A stretch of 64,000 nucleotides of DNA from Dicaeum eximium (taxonomy: Eukaryota > Chordata > Aves > Passeriformes > Dicaeidae), in contig VWZP01010309.1 of assembly GCA_013396995.1 (NCBI GenBank), positions 290,153 through 354,152 on the forward strand, given 5' to 3'. The notes under the pieces are model-generated. The model saw only the letters and a list, made by a program, of their open reading frames with translations. It searched no databases and was not told the DNA's origin. The position numbers and the translations under genes are program-made. This document shows positions 23,101 through 36,127 of the stretch, piece by piece (position 1 is the stretch's first letter; every line of letters starts with the position of its first letter).

Positions 23101-25740
23101 ATCTCTTACACTATCTCTGTCATAATGTTTAGAATGTATCTATACCATATAGTATTCTTTAAGCTCCTTATGCTTCTATTTCTTGTAAAAGAAATATACT
23201 GTATAACGAAATAGAATTTCTGTATTTAATGCTGAACTAATTCTCAAAGCTGTGTTGTGATTAATCATGGGTGCACTGGTGGAAGTTTGGAAAGGGTTGT
23301 AGGCTTTTCTCCCTTTTTCTTTGTTGACGTGGTGGGAAGCCTGAATATCCATGTTATGAAACACTTAAGTCTCACTTCTGCTGCTGCCAGTAGTTGGTCC
23401 CACTGTCTGAATGGGGTAGGACTTTGTAATTCCCCTCTGCTGCTTCCTAGAGCTGGCAACTCAGGGCTGTGGAACTGGGAGAAATTCAGGGCTGCATGTA
23501 AGCAATGTGACAAAGCCAGTGTTCTTTGTAGTGCCCTGAGAGGTTCTGCAAACATAATTATCACCTGTGATCCCTGCCAGATCACTGCACACCATTTCTG
23601 GATGAAGTGCTGCCATTTTCCAATCACTTATTTTACAGATAAATAGGGAAATCCTGGCCCAAAAAATGTCCCTGGGATTCTTCCACATTCCTTTCAGTGG
23701 AGACAGGAATCACTGCAAACATATATGCTTGAGTTGGGCCTTTACATGGGTTGGGTTGTGGTATGTCTGATGCATATATGTATTTATCTTTTCCTCCCTC
23801 TCCAAAAGTCCTGCCCCACATGAGGGGCAGACACCAACTGCTCTGGCTGATGTCCTGCTGGAAATGCAGGACTTTCCTTAACTGATGGAAAGGAAAGGGT
23901 TTTACCATTTGGTAAAAAAAAAATAAAAAGTGGGAAAACACATCCTGCTTTCTATAGAGAGCCATTTCTTTTTTTCTTGAAACAACTAGATTTATCCTGT
24001 TTCAATACCAAAGTGACATAAAATTCGTCACATGCATGTTTGTGTCCAGTAGTGGTTAAATGAAGGGTTTTTTAAAATTTATGCCTATTTTCAGGTGGTT
24101 TGGAATTCTTTTGTGAAAGGTTACAAGACTATATTGGTTAGAAATTATTCCCTTCCTCCATTTTACCTAGCTCAGTTTTAATACTAACTTAAAAAACAGT
24201 TCTTCAGTTTGTGGAGTTAATGAGGAGCTGGCAAATTTCATATACAATTCAGACAAACTGGTTCTTCACTAAACTGGGGCTGGGCTCTTGCTTGTCCTGA
24301 ATCCAGGTGTAAAAGTCCCAGTCTCTGTCCCAGTTTGGCATTTTTATTCCTCTGCATCCCTGATATGCAAGTGGAAAGTCCTGCACCAATCTTTATCCGT
24401 GCTGAGAGCTTTCAGAACCCAGTCTGCATTTCTTCTGTTTCTTTCAATATAGAAGGAGATAATGGAGCCTATTCTGCACTTTTGAAATCTTAATCTTCTC
24501 ACTTAAAGCTGGGTCAAATATTCTGTGTATTTGTAAGTGTAGCACAAATTCATTTGGCTAAATGGATAGCAGTGGGGGTGGTACTGTTGCCCTTTAAATA
24601 GGGACTCCGCTTACTTCAGTGGGATTTTCACCAGTTTCAATGCTTGGAATGTCAGGTTTTATTTTTCTTTCACCACTTTGCCAGTATAGCACTATTGTTA
24701 TAATTCCTCCCCAGTTCATCCTTAATGGCCACGTCATTAGGACTTTTAGGTTCTAGTGTGTTCATTATTGGTGTGGAGGGCAAGAAATAGTAAGAAGCTT
24801 AAGAAGAAATCCTAGTGCAAATCTTACCAAACACAAATTATAGAAACAGGCATCACATATAATGGCATGTAGTGACTGCTCAGTGTACCAGTCCAAATTA
24901 AAATGTGCTCTCCTGCAGTAGATCCAGTCAAACTAGACCAGGAGAGATGAAAAGAAATTGTGTCCCCTCTTCTCCCAGCCCTTTCCAGTTCATAACTACA
25001 ATCCCAATTATCTTGTCAAAATGAAGGGTTTTTTATGGGGAAAAGTAACATATCACCACAATAACTTCTGAACATAGCCCATACCTCAGGCCTTGGTGTA
25101 TCACAGAAGGTCTTATTTCACCTCTAGGTCCTGTACAAATACAAATGCCTTGAACAATGAGCCAGCAAAATGTGAAATTAAACAGGGGCAAATGTACATC
25201 TATTTTATGTATAGTCACATTAATCAGACATATAATTTTTCTTTGGAAATGACTGTTTCAACAAAAGCAAAATTATAGCAATTAAAAATGTAAGGAAGAA
25301 AATAATAGTATTGATTTTTGTGTGTGTGGTTTTGTTATTTTTTTGCTTAATTTTGTGATAAGTAAGTAGTAATGCATATCTTATTGCACGTCAATCTGTT
25401 CGTTAGATTGCAAGAGGCACTTAGATTTCAGAAAGGTGAAGGTTCAGTAAGAACTAAGCTAATGCCTAGTGACTTTTTTCATTGCACGAAACACTGCTAG
25501 TTTTTCTACAGCGATGTGCAATAATGCAAATACAGAAATAGCAAAAAAATTAAAGGGCTTACTTGGAAATTCTAATACACAGAACTTTCAAAACAAATTT
25601 ATTTTTGGCTTTTTAATTATGTGGAAAGGTTCAGTATCACTTCTTTTTGAATCCTGACTTCAAAAGGAAATGAGAAGTCAAATTTTCTCCCTTTACTTTG
25701 AAATGCCTCAAAAGGCCTAGTAGCTCACTAGCAAAAGTAG

Positions 25741-26396
25741 TCATAGAATCATAGACTGTCATGAATTGGAAGGGACCTACAAGGATCATCAAGTTCAACT
25801 CCTGGTGCTGCACAGGACACCCCAAGAGTCACACCCTGTGCCTGAGAGCGTTGTTCAAATGCCTCTTGAACTCTGTCAGGGTTGGTGCTGGAACCACTTC
25901 CCTGGGGAGCCTGTTTCAGGGCCCAGCCATCTTTTGAGGGAAGAACCTTTTCCTGATATCCAACCTAAACCTCCCCTGACACAATTTCAGGCCATTCCCT
26001 CGAGTCCTGTCACTGGTCACCACCGGGAAGAGATCAGTGCCTGCCCCTCCACGAGGAAGTTCCAGGCTGCGATGTCTCACTCAGTCTCCTCCAGGCTGAA
26101 CAGACCCAGTGACCTCAGCCCTTCCTCATATGGCTTCCCCTCAAGGCCCTTCTCCATCCTCATTCCCTACTTTGGACACTCTCTAATAGCTGTCTTCTAT
26201 ACCCTTCTTATGTTGTGACCAAAACTATAAACAATATTCAAGGTGAGGCCGCCCCAGCTCAGAGCAGAGCGGGACAATCCCCTCCCCTGCCCGGCTGTGC
26301 TGCTGTCCCTGATGCCCCCCAGGACAGGGTTGGCCCTCCTGGCTCCAGGGCACTGCTGGCTCAGGTTCAACTTTCCATCGACCAGGACCCTCCCCT
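25741..26396 (-). mobile_element. CR1 LINE, 5'-truncated 3' end, minus strand
   Basis: The left edge (25741 onward) is the reverse complement of the CR1 octamer tail (tcatagaatcatag), followed by the reverse complement of the 'aggtcccttccaa' 3'-end block. Reading the minus strand from the right, the sequence gives the 'gcggcctcaccttgaatatt' region, then YEEGLRSLGLFSLEETE, which is the C-terminal ORF2 motif of CR1 (family form YEERLxxLGLFSLExRR). It continues with 'gtttaggttggatatcagg' and 'ggttccagcaccaaccctg'. About 655 bp of an element of roughly 4.5 kb remains. ORF2 is interrupted and the copy cannot move on its own. The 150-codon frame on the plus strand across it is antisense to the element and not a gene. 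This is a much younger copy than those at 9.2, 19.0 and 43.0 kb. Confidence 0.95.
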
Positions 26397-26439
26397 GAGA
26401 CACAAGAAAAAAGATCTGGGATCTGCTGCTTTTTGAAAT

Positions 26440-26645
26440 TCTTTAGGGATGTTGTTCAGAGAAGCTGTGGATGCCCCCTATCTGGAAGTGTTTAAGGCCA
26501 GGCTGGACAGGGCTTTGAGCAACCTGCTTTAGTGGAAGGTATCACTGCCCATGGCAGGGGTAAAAAGATGGAACAGTATGATCCTGAAGGTCGCTTCCAA
26601 CCCAAAACATTTCATAGGTTTGAAATTTCATTTCTATGATTTTAT
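26440..26645 (+). mobile_element. CR1 LINE 3' terminal fragment, plus strand
   Basis: Typical CR1 3'-end phrases follow one another: 'agagaagctgtggatgcccc', 'ggaagtgtttaaggccaggc', 'tggacagggctttgagcaac', 'tagtggaaggt', 'cactgcccatggcagggg' and 'ggtcgcttccaaccca', ending in a degenerate tail with 'tttctatgatttt'. It is non-coding, about 205 bp, and severely 5'-truncated as most CR1 copies are. It lies head to head with the minus-strand copy to its left, about 40 bp away. Each copy has its own 3' tail pointing outward, so they are two separate insertions rather than one inverted copy. Confidence 0.95.
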
Positions 26646-29600
26646 TAATTTCTAATGTTCTTTGTGATGCTATAAACTATATATCTCTCTCTCCAATTTT
26701 CCACCATCATTCTTGTGTCTAGATACATCTAATTCTTTCTAATAGAAAAATTATGGTGTCAACCTCTGTTTTTTCTAACAAAGGCTACTGTAATAGATAG
26801 TTGAGTATTTCTTGTGGATGCCAGGAGGAATGACTATTTTGTGGACAGATATTGTAGTAGACAGAAGTATTGATTGGGTTTCATTGTAATAAACACTGCC
26901 AGATGTTATCTCAGTGTGTACTGTTTGCATTAGTAAATAAATAAATTCTCCAGAGCACAATTATTCCCTATAATGTTTTTTCAAAAGCTCACTGTTGTCT
27001 TACTATTGAGCTTCCTCTGCTTTCTGTGCAGCTTGAGAAACTAATTGGAGCATGTGAAGCTAATTGTAAAATTCAAATCTTGCTGTAGGTTCACATACCA
27101 TGTCAAGGCCAAATCTGGCATGTGTAAGTCACAGCATCTTCGCTTGAGGTAGTCTTCTTCACCTGAGACTTTTTTCTGTAGAAAATAACTGAACTGGTTT
27201 TATTTGCTGTTGTGTTATTCTCCATACTGGTGAACCTGTTGTCATGGGAATGTCACAGTAAACGTCTGTGTCCTCTGACTCTTGGTAAAGGCTCTCAGCT
27301 TGCAGGTCACTTGGTAAAGTGATGGTCTGGTTCCAGCCTACGTGCTGTCACTGAAGATGTTGGTTAAATGCCAATACTTGAAGCCCAGCATGTCACCTAT
27401 CAAGATAAACCAGCTCTGAACAAGAATCTGACCTTCCACAAAGACCAGGAATTCCAAGAGTCCAGATTCACGGACCAAAATGATCAATCACATAAAATCA
27501 GTTTGAAAAGCACACCAGTGCACAGCACATCATCACAGTGCTCAGCCTATCGGTGTGGGCCTGTGTGCAGCTCCTGCCCCTGAGCTGGCCCGGTGCCACC
27601 TTTTTCCTCACAATAGGCAAGGCACATTGAAACAGACTTAGATCTGAGTTCTCTCTGATTCCTGCTGCTTTCAGCTTTCCTGAAAACACTGAGCAAGTCC
27701 ACAAGTGCTTTCCTGAAGTGTAGTCAATGTCCATAAAAACTCATGTTAAATGAGAACTGAAGTTGTGTACTGCATATTCTGAAAATTATTTATTTTTATT
27801 TTCAGTGAAGCCATACCTGTTCCCTGAAATAGTGGTTTCTTGCTCTGCTGGACTAATGCACCTTGTAATTTATGATTTGGAGTAATGTACTGAACAATGG
27901 CTTTCACTCAGATACAGGTTCCCTTGACAAGCTGGCTTATTCCAGAGCCTCCCCAAAACATACTCAAAACAGTTTAAAAGATTTAGGAAAATGCAGTGTG
28001 TATTTAAATTCTCTGCCAGTGAATCAGCATTATTAACCTTACGACTCCTAAACTAAATCAACATTCTCTGTGTCACATCCTAAGTTTAAATTAATATAAA
28101 AGATGTGATTTTTTTTCCCAAATTCTTAATAGTTGTGCTATTGTTTGTCTGCTTCTTCCAGTTTGGCAGCTGAATTTTTACCTGTACTTAGTCTGTGTGC
28201 TTAGTTATATTTAGAATTTTTATGCATTTTACTGGGACTTTATGTAATAGAAGCATTTATATGTGTATGTATTTACAGCTATATTTTACAGTCTGTAAGG
28301 CTACTCCTTCTCAAAAATTTTTTTTGGACAAGGATCATCAAATCAATACTCTTTTTTTCCCCATTTGTCAGTGTCTTCCTTTTTCTTCTTGTCAAAAAGG
28401 GAAAAGGGAAAATTAATGAAGAACAAGGCAAGGTGAAAATGGGAGACCTTCCCACCAACTTTTTCTTGCTGTGCACATGAATACTTTCAGTAATGTCTCT
28501 GAAAACTTTGAAAATAACTACTTGCTCCCAAAATTCCCCATGTAAAATTAGCAATATTTGGCCATTTAAAAGGCAGCTCTTTTTCTCATCTCACTTCCCT
28601 TTGAATAGTCAAGTGCATGTCCAAGCTACAGCCACTGAAGAACAATTCCAAGCTGCATGCAAACATGGTGTGTCAGCTGTGCGTTTTTCCTGTTTCTAAG
28701 GAATAAAGATCACAAATGTGAAATGAAACATAACAGAGAGGCACCTGAGTGCAGATCCAAAGGTAGAATCTGCATTGGCTCCATTTCAGCCCAGACAGTG
28801 GGAAAATTTAGATCTACTCCTGAGTCCTGAGATCTTTACCCCTCTCAGGTTAGCATATGTACCTAAGGGAGGAAGCTGGAATAGCTAATTCCCAAGTGAT
28901 TTTAATGATTCATGCTTTCTAAAAGAAGGAGCCATGGAAATATGCCTGAGCATCACTATTTTGTTGTGTGCTAGGGGATGTTTGTTTAGTGAAATGGCTT
29001 TGCTAATAGATTCGTTAATCAGTCGTGTCCCAAATAAAATAAAAAGTGCAACACAGCCCTCCTTAGGTTTGGTCTTCTGCAAAATTAAATGCCTCCTTTG
29101 TGTCTTTTATCTAGGCAGGGAAAATGGACCAAATAATGACCAAAACCTCCAGTAACTCTGAGGGTCTTTTGATTTTAAGGTTGAGCTTGCTGCTTCTTCT
29201 TCTTCTTTCTTATGATAGAAAACCCTTGCTGTATTCTCTCCTCCTGCCCTCCCTGTCTCTCAGCTCTCAAGTGGTGCAGCACCACAACATAAGACACCTC
29301 AGGTAAAGGTTGCAACAACTAGCTGATGTGACTACAGGGGGTATTTTCTGTCTGGTAGGTAGATATATACATTTCCTTTGCTCCACATTTGCGTGGAACA
29401 AAATACCCTGCTTTTTAATGATTGTTTCCTGGATAAGCTTGGAAATTTGTCCCCAGAACCAGTTTGGTTTTTGGCATCTGCCTTGTTACTGTGTGCAGTG
29501 GTGCTGCTTAATGCTCATTCAGGCAGTGGATTTGCGATTCTGGTTCTTGGCCTAAAGTGGATTGAGATTCATAAAAAATAATCTCAAATCACAAAGCCAC

Positions 29601-31300
29601 CATGGGAAGCTTCTAGCTTCTGTGACTTTCTCACTTGGGCTAGATTTGAATCAGCAATCAGGAGGTGAATGGTTTTGTTCTTATCCCACTGCCAATTTCC
29701 TGAACTAACATAATCTGAGTGTGTGTCACAAAATTTTATTTTCCAATTGAATGCATCCATTCTTTAAAAACAGGTTAAAAAATAAGAGACAAAATGTAAA
29801 GGAAATTTAGCATCCAAAAGATACAGAACAGTGCTCAGGACTTTAAAATATATGTAAACATCAGTTCCTGCCAAGTTAGTCATTACTAAGAGTTGTTAAC
29901 ACAGGGGATTGATTGAGAGAATGATTGTTGCTGTAGAATGATGATTTAATAAGAGAAAAATCTGATAGATTTGACATGCTACATAAAATGTGCAGAATGG
30001 TTATTCTTCGGTAAATTGCAACTTTCAGTTGTACCCTGTACAGATGTGTTTGTTCTGTGCCTTGCCACATTCCCCCCTTTTTTTCCTGTTTTTATTCATT
30101 ACAAAGCGTTGGTATTCACCATTGTTGCACATGTCACCCAGAAAAACATACACACACCCCATTTTCCTTCCTCTTGTTGCCTTCTCTCACCCCTTTGCCT
30201 GGCCTGTGCTCACTTACCTCCTCTGGTGTTCAGTAGAGCACTGCAAAATGTCCTGCTCTCCATCTTTAGAAGGTGTGTACCAGGAGCTTGGCTTTATTTG
30301 TTCTTTGCTAGCACTGCCTTCACATGCACTGTTCTGGCTGATGATCATTTATCTGCTACTTAGTCCTAACAGCTTTGTAAGCCAGAAAATGAAGGCTGGG
30401 TCAGCTCAAGGAAGTTGTACAGGACAAGGAGATGGAACAGCCCTTTAATTTACTGACAGGCTGTACTCTGTCCTATTATTTTTCAGCCATAATTTATGAG
30501 AGGTTGGTTTAGTTTTTTTTAAATCTGAAATGACCAGTCCCTTTGTGAAGATCGTATTACAAGTGCTGTTGGTGTCTTTGGTCTTCTGTAAAGCCTAGTG
30601 GTTCGTGCAGGCCATGCCCAAATAATAGTGATTAGCTTGATGTGAGCTGCTGCTGGGCTCTTTTTCTGCAGACAGGGGAGGCTGCTGTCAGAGGCTGGCC
30701 AGAAATGGCCTTTGGCTTGCCTTGAGAAAATGTAGGGCTAGTCCTGGTGCTTGTACCCTATGAATATGAATAATAATAATAAAAAAGAATCCTAGAGTCT
30801 GATTACAACAAATAAATTCCATAATACCCTCTGCACTACATTGGTTGTGCCAAAGAGCATAACAGAAAATGACTGAGAACAACAGCAATTCAAAACAGCA
30901 GCACACAATGGTGTAATTGGACCCTAAGCACATAAAAATAATGGTTTTAAAAAAAGGAAAAAAAGGCAAACATGGGACCATGGAGTGGTATCAGGGCCAG
31001 TGTCATGAATCTTTGGTAAGATGCATGAGCCTAGTAGAAAGAAAAAGAGGGGGTGGGGGGTGAGTTACTTATGAATCAGTACAACTGTGCTTTGTTCTGC
31101 TTGAGTGTTTTAATAGAGCAAGTGTAATATAAGGATCAGGTGGGCTCGTGGGAATGGAACAAAAGGTTTTGTAAAATTAAAGCAAAATAATTATAGCTCT
31201 AGGTGCAGAGTGAGCACACTCCAGCAGTTGATAGCAGGAACCTGCTCAGAATGGAGAAGGAAGGAGGGAGGAAGATGCAGTTGGAAAGGTTTTTTGGTTT
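26646..31300. other. Gene-free stretch
   Basis: Unique AT-rich sequence with short CTT and AAT microsatellite patches (29200-29214, 30767-30782). Open frames of 130 and 152 codons overlap near 30.0-30.4 kb in two frames of one strand; neither has a recognisable domain or protein-like composition. Confidence 0.5.
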
Positions 31301-31318
31301 GCTTTTTTTTTTTTAATC

Positions 31319-31348
31319 CATGCATGCACATGCACATGTACATATATA
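31319..31348. repeat. 30-bp alternating pyrimidine-purine tract
   Basis: Strict alternation of pyrimidine and purine (CATG, CACA and TATA steps) over 30 bp, bounded by an A-G step on the right. Such tracts can adopt Z-DNA under negative supercoiling, although the TA steps weaken this. Confidence 0.85.
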
Positions 31349-32599
31349 GATGTGCACATATAGTGCGAACAGATTCATACATGTAAGGTAACAAAGACTT
31401 TAAATCAGTGACAGTTTTATGCAGGTTTAGAAGTCACTAATAGAACCCCACAAAGATGCATTAAAATGAAAATTTTAGGAATAGTCTTAAATGAATTCAT
31501 TAACAACAAAAAAAAAAAAAAGAGAAATAGCAGCAGAACATTGCTTTCTGAAGGAATAAAGGACTACAGACTAAAACAGAGACTGTCATATGACATGGGA
31601 GATATTCTTGCTGTAAAAGCCCAGTGATGACTTTGTGCAGAGCGCCCAGTATACTAATAAAACCAACTCAAAGTCCCAGCAATGAATGTGATCATAGGGG
31701 GTTCACAAGAAAGCTGTCAGCAGTGCTTTGTGTTACAGAAACTCCCATATTTGGGCAGAGCATTCTTCTGTGCTCTTGTGCAGAAAAAGCTGATTCCTAC
31801 CTGAATTTCAGAGTAGTTTTACAAGCAAGGTGAGAGTTTGGTTGATCAGCAGGAGGCATCCCTGTGTCTAGTTGTGTGCTTTTTCTTTACTGTCTCCCTG
31901 TATATGTACCAAAGTGCATGTGGATTCTGTATAAAAGTAGAAAACAAAACAAAAACCTGAAAAATAGTCCCGACCCACCATGCACTTTCTCTCCAAGTTG
32001 CTGATTGTCCTCAAAATGTAATTAAAGAGGATATGTCCAAGATCCAGGAATGGAGAAAGCCTGTACATGGGTGTGCATTCTTCTCCTTCTGACATGCTGG
32101 TCTCACAGTGTTCAGAATGTGCTCCTATTTTGGGCAGTGACTTCCAAATAAATAAATTCTTTTTATTTGTAGATATGCTGAAAAAGAAGGAAGTAGTGAA
32201 TTTTAACACCAGTCTCATTAACTCCCCATAGCACCTGTGGGTTAGGATGGGTTTCCTTCCACTTACACACTGGTGCATGGAATGTTAAAAGGAATATGAG
32301 CAACCACCAGTGATAAAATGAACATAAAGTGAGAAACTGGTTTTGTTACAGCACTCAAATCACTTCCCTTCCATGGTGGATGGTGTCTGATGGGCAAGGC
32401 GATTGCACCTCGTTGTGGTGCAGTTTGTGGAGGGGAGGTTCAGCGTAGCCCACAGAACTGTAGTTGCAGGCACAGCTATACAGATGGCTGGCGTGCAAGA
32501 TAAGGCCTTGGCAAGGGAGGGGGACAATTAGCCTGCCTCCCACCACATTTCCCCTTATTCTGTAGTCAGATTTCCCTTATTCAGAGTTTGTTCAGGGTA
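31349..32599. other. Gene-free stretch
   Basis: A 14-A run at 31508-31521 and unique sequence. The segment 31784-31829 is bounded by an acceptor-like 'tcttgtgcag' and a donor-like 'gtgagag' and stays open as a 15-residue peptide, but such coincidences are frequent and I do not call an exon. Confidence 0.5.
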
Positions 32600-32980
32600 A
32601 TTGTTCACAGACAATATATTTTTGTGTTCACGGCGCAATCAGAGGCTGTTCTCACTTGAAGCAGAGCACATCTCTTAGGTAGCGCTTTCTGCCAGAATGT
32701 GGAGGCTGAGATCAGAGTGAAGCTTTATGAGCTCCATTTGGTGCTTTTTACTTCCGTCTTGTTTCTCTCTCTGCAGGGGATGTGAAACTAGATTTGTCCT
32801 GTTTCCACAGCAGGGTTTTGGTTTACTTTGTTTTTCCAAAGTGTTTCATTCGGTGGCGCAAATCCAGAGGAGAGTGTGTTGCAGAGATGGATTTGAATGT
32901 CAGACAGAAAGAGTTTTGTTTAATAAACTCTTTGTTGTAAACTATAGAAACTCGAGAGCAGGAGGCCCCTGTTTAATACA
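32600..32980. promoter_or_regulatory. Candidate conserved non-coding block (low confidence)
   Basis: The sequence retains CpGs ('cacggcgcaatc' near 32629, 'tcggtggcgcaaatcc' near 32849) in a CpG-depleted setting and is free of known repeats. The 89-codon frame 32727-32996 has no domain. Only the texture supports a regulatory role. Confidence 0.2.
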
Positions 32981-33549
32981 AACATTCTGTGGCTAAATTA
33001 TCACTCTAAGTATTTGCCCTGAAATTTAAAGAGCAGTGAGACAAGGTAACTTTGCTAAAATGGATGTTTCTGAGGTCTGAAGCTCAAATTTGAAATTCTT
33101 TGGTTCTGGTTCTCCTCTCAAACTCTTTCCACCTTCCATCTACCTTTGTCTTTTGACTCAGAGGTGGCTGCCTAATAGAACTGAGTGGAATATAGGACTA
33201 GTTAAAATGAAATTTGAAAAACAAAACCAACAAAAAGCCCCAGCAAAAACAAAATTATTAGGGAAAAAAAACAACAACAACAAAGTTTTATAGGCTTTTA
33301 GAGCAAAAAAAAAAGGAAAAAGATACTTTATAATATGATGCAGTACTTGAAGATGATAGCCCTACATGCAAACAGCTGAACATGTAGCTCCCATTATGTA
33401 TGCCACTACTGCCTATCTCCTTTGCTCCCCTGCTTTTGAAAACTCTTTTCTGTATCACAGCACAAGCTACCTATCTGTGTTGATCTCATTTTGAAATGTT
33501 TTGTCAACATGAGCCTATTATGAAATTAAAGGTCAGTAAAAGGCCAGGC

Positions 33550-33690
33550 ATTCGTTGGGGTAAGCACCACACGCTGCAAAGGGAGGGGTCAAGAACGCCT
33601 CGTTGCATCCCAGGCTTTCAGATCTGCCTCACGAGCTGTGCGCATTCCTGCTTGGGAACAGAGACGCTGTAAAGCTTCAGTCGACCCCTC
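33550..33690. other. Small CpG-enriched patch
   Basis: Eight CpG dinucleotides by my count between 33553 and 33682, far above the local background, but too short and not GC-rich enough to be a classical CpG island. No promoter element or reading frame stands out. Confidence 0.45.
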
Positions 33691-36000
33691 ATTCACAGCA
33701 AGACACAATATGCCAGTATCTGTCACATTCCAAGTCCTTGAAACACTATTGAAGTCAGAGAATTCAAAGTCCCAGATTCTTGGCTTCTTTTGAGATCGCC
33801 TCATTTTCTTCCTTGCAATTCTAGTAAATCCGACATACATACATGCACATGCATACTTGTGTAGACGTACTGACATCTTTCCAGAGCATGAAATTCAAAA
33901 AAGGGAACAAAAGCATGGGTTTTACCTCTTGTCCTGTCACTTTCTGACAAAAAAAAAAAAAAAAAGAAAACAAACCCAAGCAAAAACAAAAAAAAAACCT
34001 TCTTAAGTTGTTTATATTCCAACTTTATTTTCTTCCATTCACTCTTTGGGAGCAAAAGCATAAAGGATTAAGACAAGAGCAGGTCTGTGTAGTTGTATAT
34101 TATATTTACATATAATATACATTATTTAGATAATAAAACCTGTTCTAAGTTGTACTGAAAAAAGGTAGTATTTCTACTTTTGCTCAGAAAGAACTCATGC
34201 AGCACTGCTCACATTTCCCTGCTCTTCCTCCATTTATTTTGAAATTTGGTGAGCAATAGCACATAGGCATCAGTAAAGTCTGCAGTCCCTCCCTTTGCTC
34301 TTTTGTCTGATTATCGTTTTCCTAGTCTGTAGGAGAATGAGGCTAATCTGGCTAGAGAATTTGCACCCTGATTTTCTCATACAGCACATAAAGTTTTTTA
34401 GATAACAGTAGGGACAATTTCTGGTCTCATTGAAGTTGTTGGCAGTTCTCCAGATGATTTGTTATAAGATTTGGCCTTGAGAAAAAGGATCAGTCACACT
34501 CATCTCCTTTTAATTCTGAACTAAAATGACCCATATCACTGCCCACTGATGGCTGCCTAGGATACTAGCAGTGAAATTTTGGAAAACGATCAAAAGTTCA
34601 AATATATGCAAGAATGCATGAAACCCACTGTCTAAGAGACCAGGGAGAATACAGTTTGCCACAGTAAAATATGTTTTTAAATAGAACCAAATAAAACTGG
34701 AAGCTTGATATGAAAGAGATCTGTGTCCATTTTATTATTTTTATATATAGTGTCAATTTAGGATGAGGTCTGGAACAGTTCTCTCAACTTATGTATGCGG
34801 TTTTCTGTTTTTTCTGAAATCTTTTGATTGCAGAGCACAATAAATGGTGCAAAACAAAAGTGTCTTTTCCAAGTTCCCTACAGTGAGAAACTTAAGAGCA
34901 TTTAGTTTTAGTGTGTATTAGGACTTTGTGTCCTCAGATAACAGAGCCTGCCCCTTTGATCTCTAGATATAAAAATCAGTTTCCCAGTGGTTACAGAAGA
35001 TCACTGGGGCCCCAGAAAAGTGTCATGAAGATGCAGAATGAGGATCTTGCAGCTCCAGTCCATTTCCAGCATTGCTGTTGCTTCTTGTTTATTTTGAAAA
35101 AAAAATATTAGTGATCTCCAGTAATCCACATTTCTGAAATTGATTTAAAGCTACTTATATAACTTAGCAACAGGCATTAGGGAAAGGAAAAATAATTTTA
35201 AAGAAATAGTCATACTCTCTAACTTTATTATAATTTCTTTTATGTGTTTATGTGTGCAGGTAGTCTGCAAAATAAATTTACAGAACTATAATTCTGTATG
35301 TCTGTATCCTATACAGTGGCTCTTCCTATGGGAAAGGAGTTGATCTAAACCAATATTCAAATCCAACAGTTTTCCCTGTCTTTTGGAGGGAAGAAGAGGA
35401 AGGGGGTCAAAATATAAGATTTCATTACAACACAGTTCTGTCTGCAGCTGAAGGCATTTCTCTGCCTTGTTGCTATCTGGAGTTTTCCCTTTCAAAATTT
35501 CTTGTAGGAGGTGAATTTTCCAGTTGGTTTGACTCTGCTGGTAAAAAAGGCAAGCTGATTTTTTTTTTTCCTTTGATTAAGTGAATAAAATGTTAAGGGT
35601 AATTAAGCCAAGGAGAGTTTTAAATCTTGTTGATTTTTTTTTTCCCTCAGTTCCTAACCCGGTAAACAAACTGCTTGTATCCATCTTTGCAGAGATAATT
35701 TAAAACCACTGTGCTGAAAGTATAGTGTAAAAACACCAGTTTTCACTTCAGAGACAAAACCACTCTGATGACCTTCAAACCTGGTGTGTTAAACTTGGAA
35801 GTAAAAATCATGTTTTTCATTATTTCTGTTACCTCAAGGTTACTTCAGGGCTAAGGTTTCCTGTGAAGATCAAACAAGAGGTTTTTTCCTGTCTCGCACA
35901 TCCTTACGTATGCCCAGATTATGCCCTCTGTGGAAACACTGAACCGCAGACACTGTGGCCTTGAAGCTGGAGGGAGGATTGCTTGGTGTTATTAAGGCTC
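33691..36000. other. Gene-free stretch with A-rich and TA-rich patches
   Basis: A 17-A run at 33949-33965 and an AT-only 10-bp inverted repeat with a 6-nt loop at 34095-34120. No repeat family or exon recognised. Confidence 0.55.
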
Positions 36001-36004
36001 TGAT

Positions 36005-36110
36005 CAGCAGACCAGACCAAGATCTGGCTGCTCCTGTCTGGCTCAGTAACCTTGGAAAAGTCAATAATGTACTTGTGCCTACATTCCCCAGCGGTAAAAG
36101 GAAGGGGATG
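36005..36110 (+). repeat. Possible MIR-type SINE relic
   Basis: 'ctcagtaaccttggaaaagt' followed by 'acttgtgcctacattcccca' and 'gcggtaaaagg' mirrors the MIR series 'gtgaccttgggcaagtcac', 'tctgtgcctcagtttcccca', 'tctgtaaaatgg'. The match is good in order but short. Confidence 0.45.
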
Positions 36111-36127
36111 CTCTTTCCCTGCTGCAG

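Larger units (their letters stand above)
19301..25740. other. Gene-free stretch with structural oddities
   Basis: No gene or dated repeat recognised. It contains a run of 16 T at 19479-19494, a perfect 26-bp palindrome at 19902-19927 and a G-rich block at 20070-20141, listed separately. Open frames of 120-129 codons near 23.3-23.6 kb lie on both strands of the same DNA, which argues against real coding. Confidence 0.55.

Noticed and set aside
23898..23920. Short inverted repeat (TTTTACCA / TGGTAAAA)
   Set aside because: Only 8 bp per arm and AT-rich; common by chance, followed by an A run.
25766..26218. 150-codon plus-strand frame
   Set aside because: It is the antisense of the minus-strand CR1 copy.
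29971..30448. Two overlapping frames of 130 and 152 codons
   Set aside because: Overlapping frames on one strand, hydrophobic and cysteine-rich without any motif, no splice or promoter context.
31784..31829. 46-bp exon-like segment with acceptor and donor
   Set aside because: The acceptor tract is mediocre and many such AG...GT pairs are expected in 64 kb; no second exon or protein family supports it.
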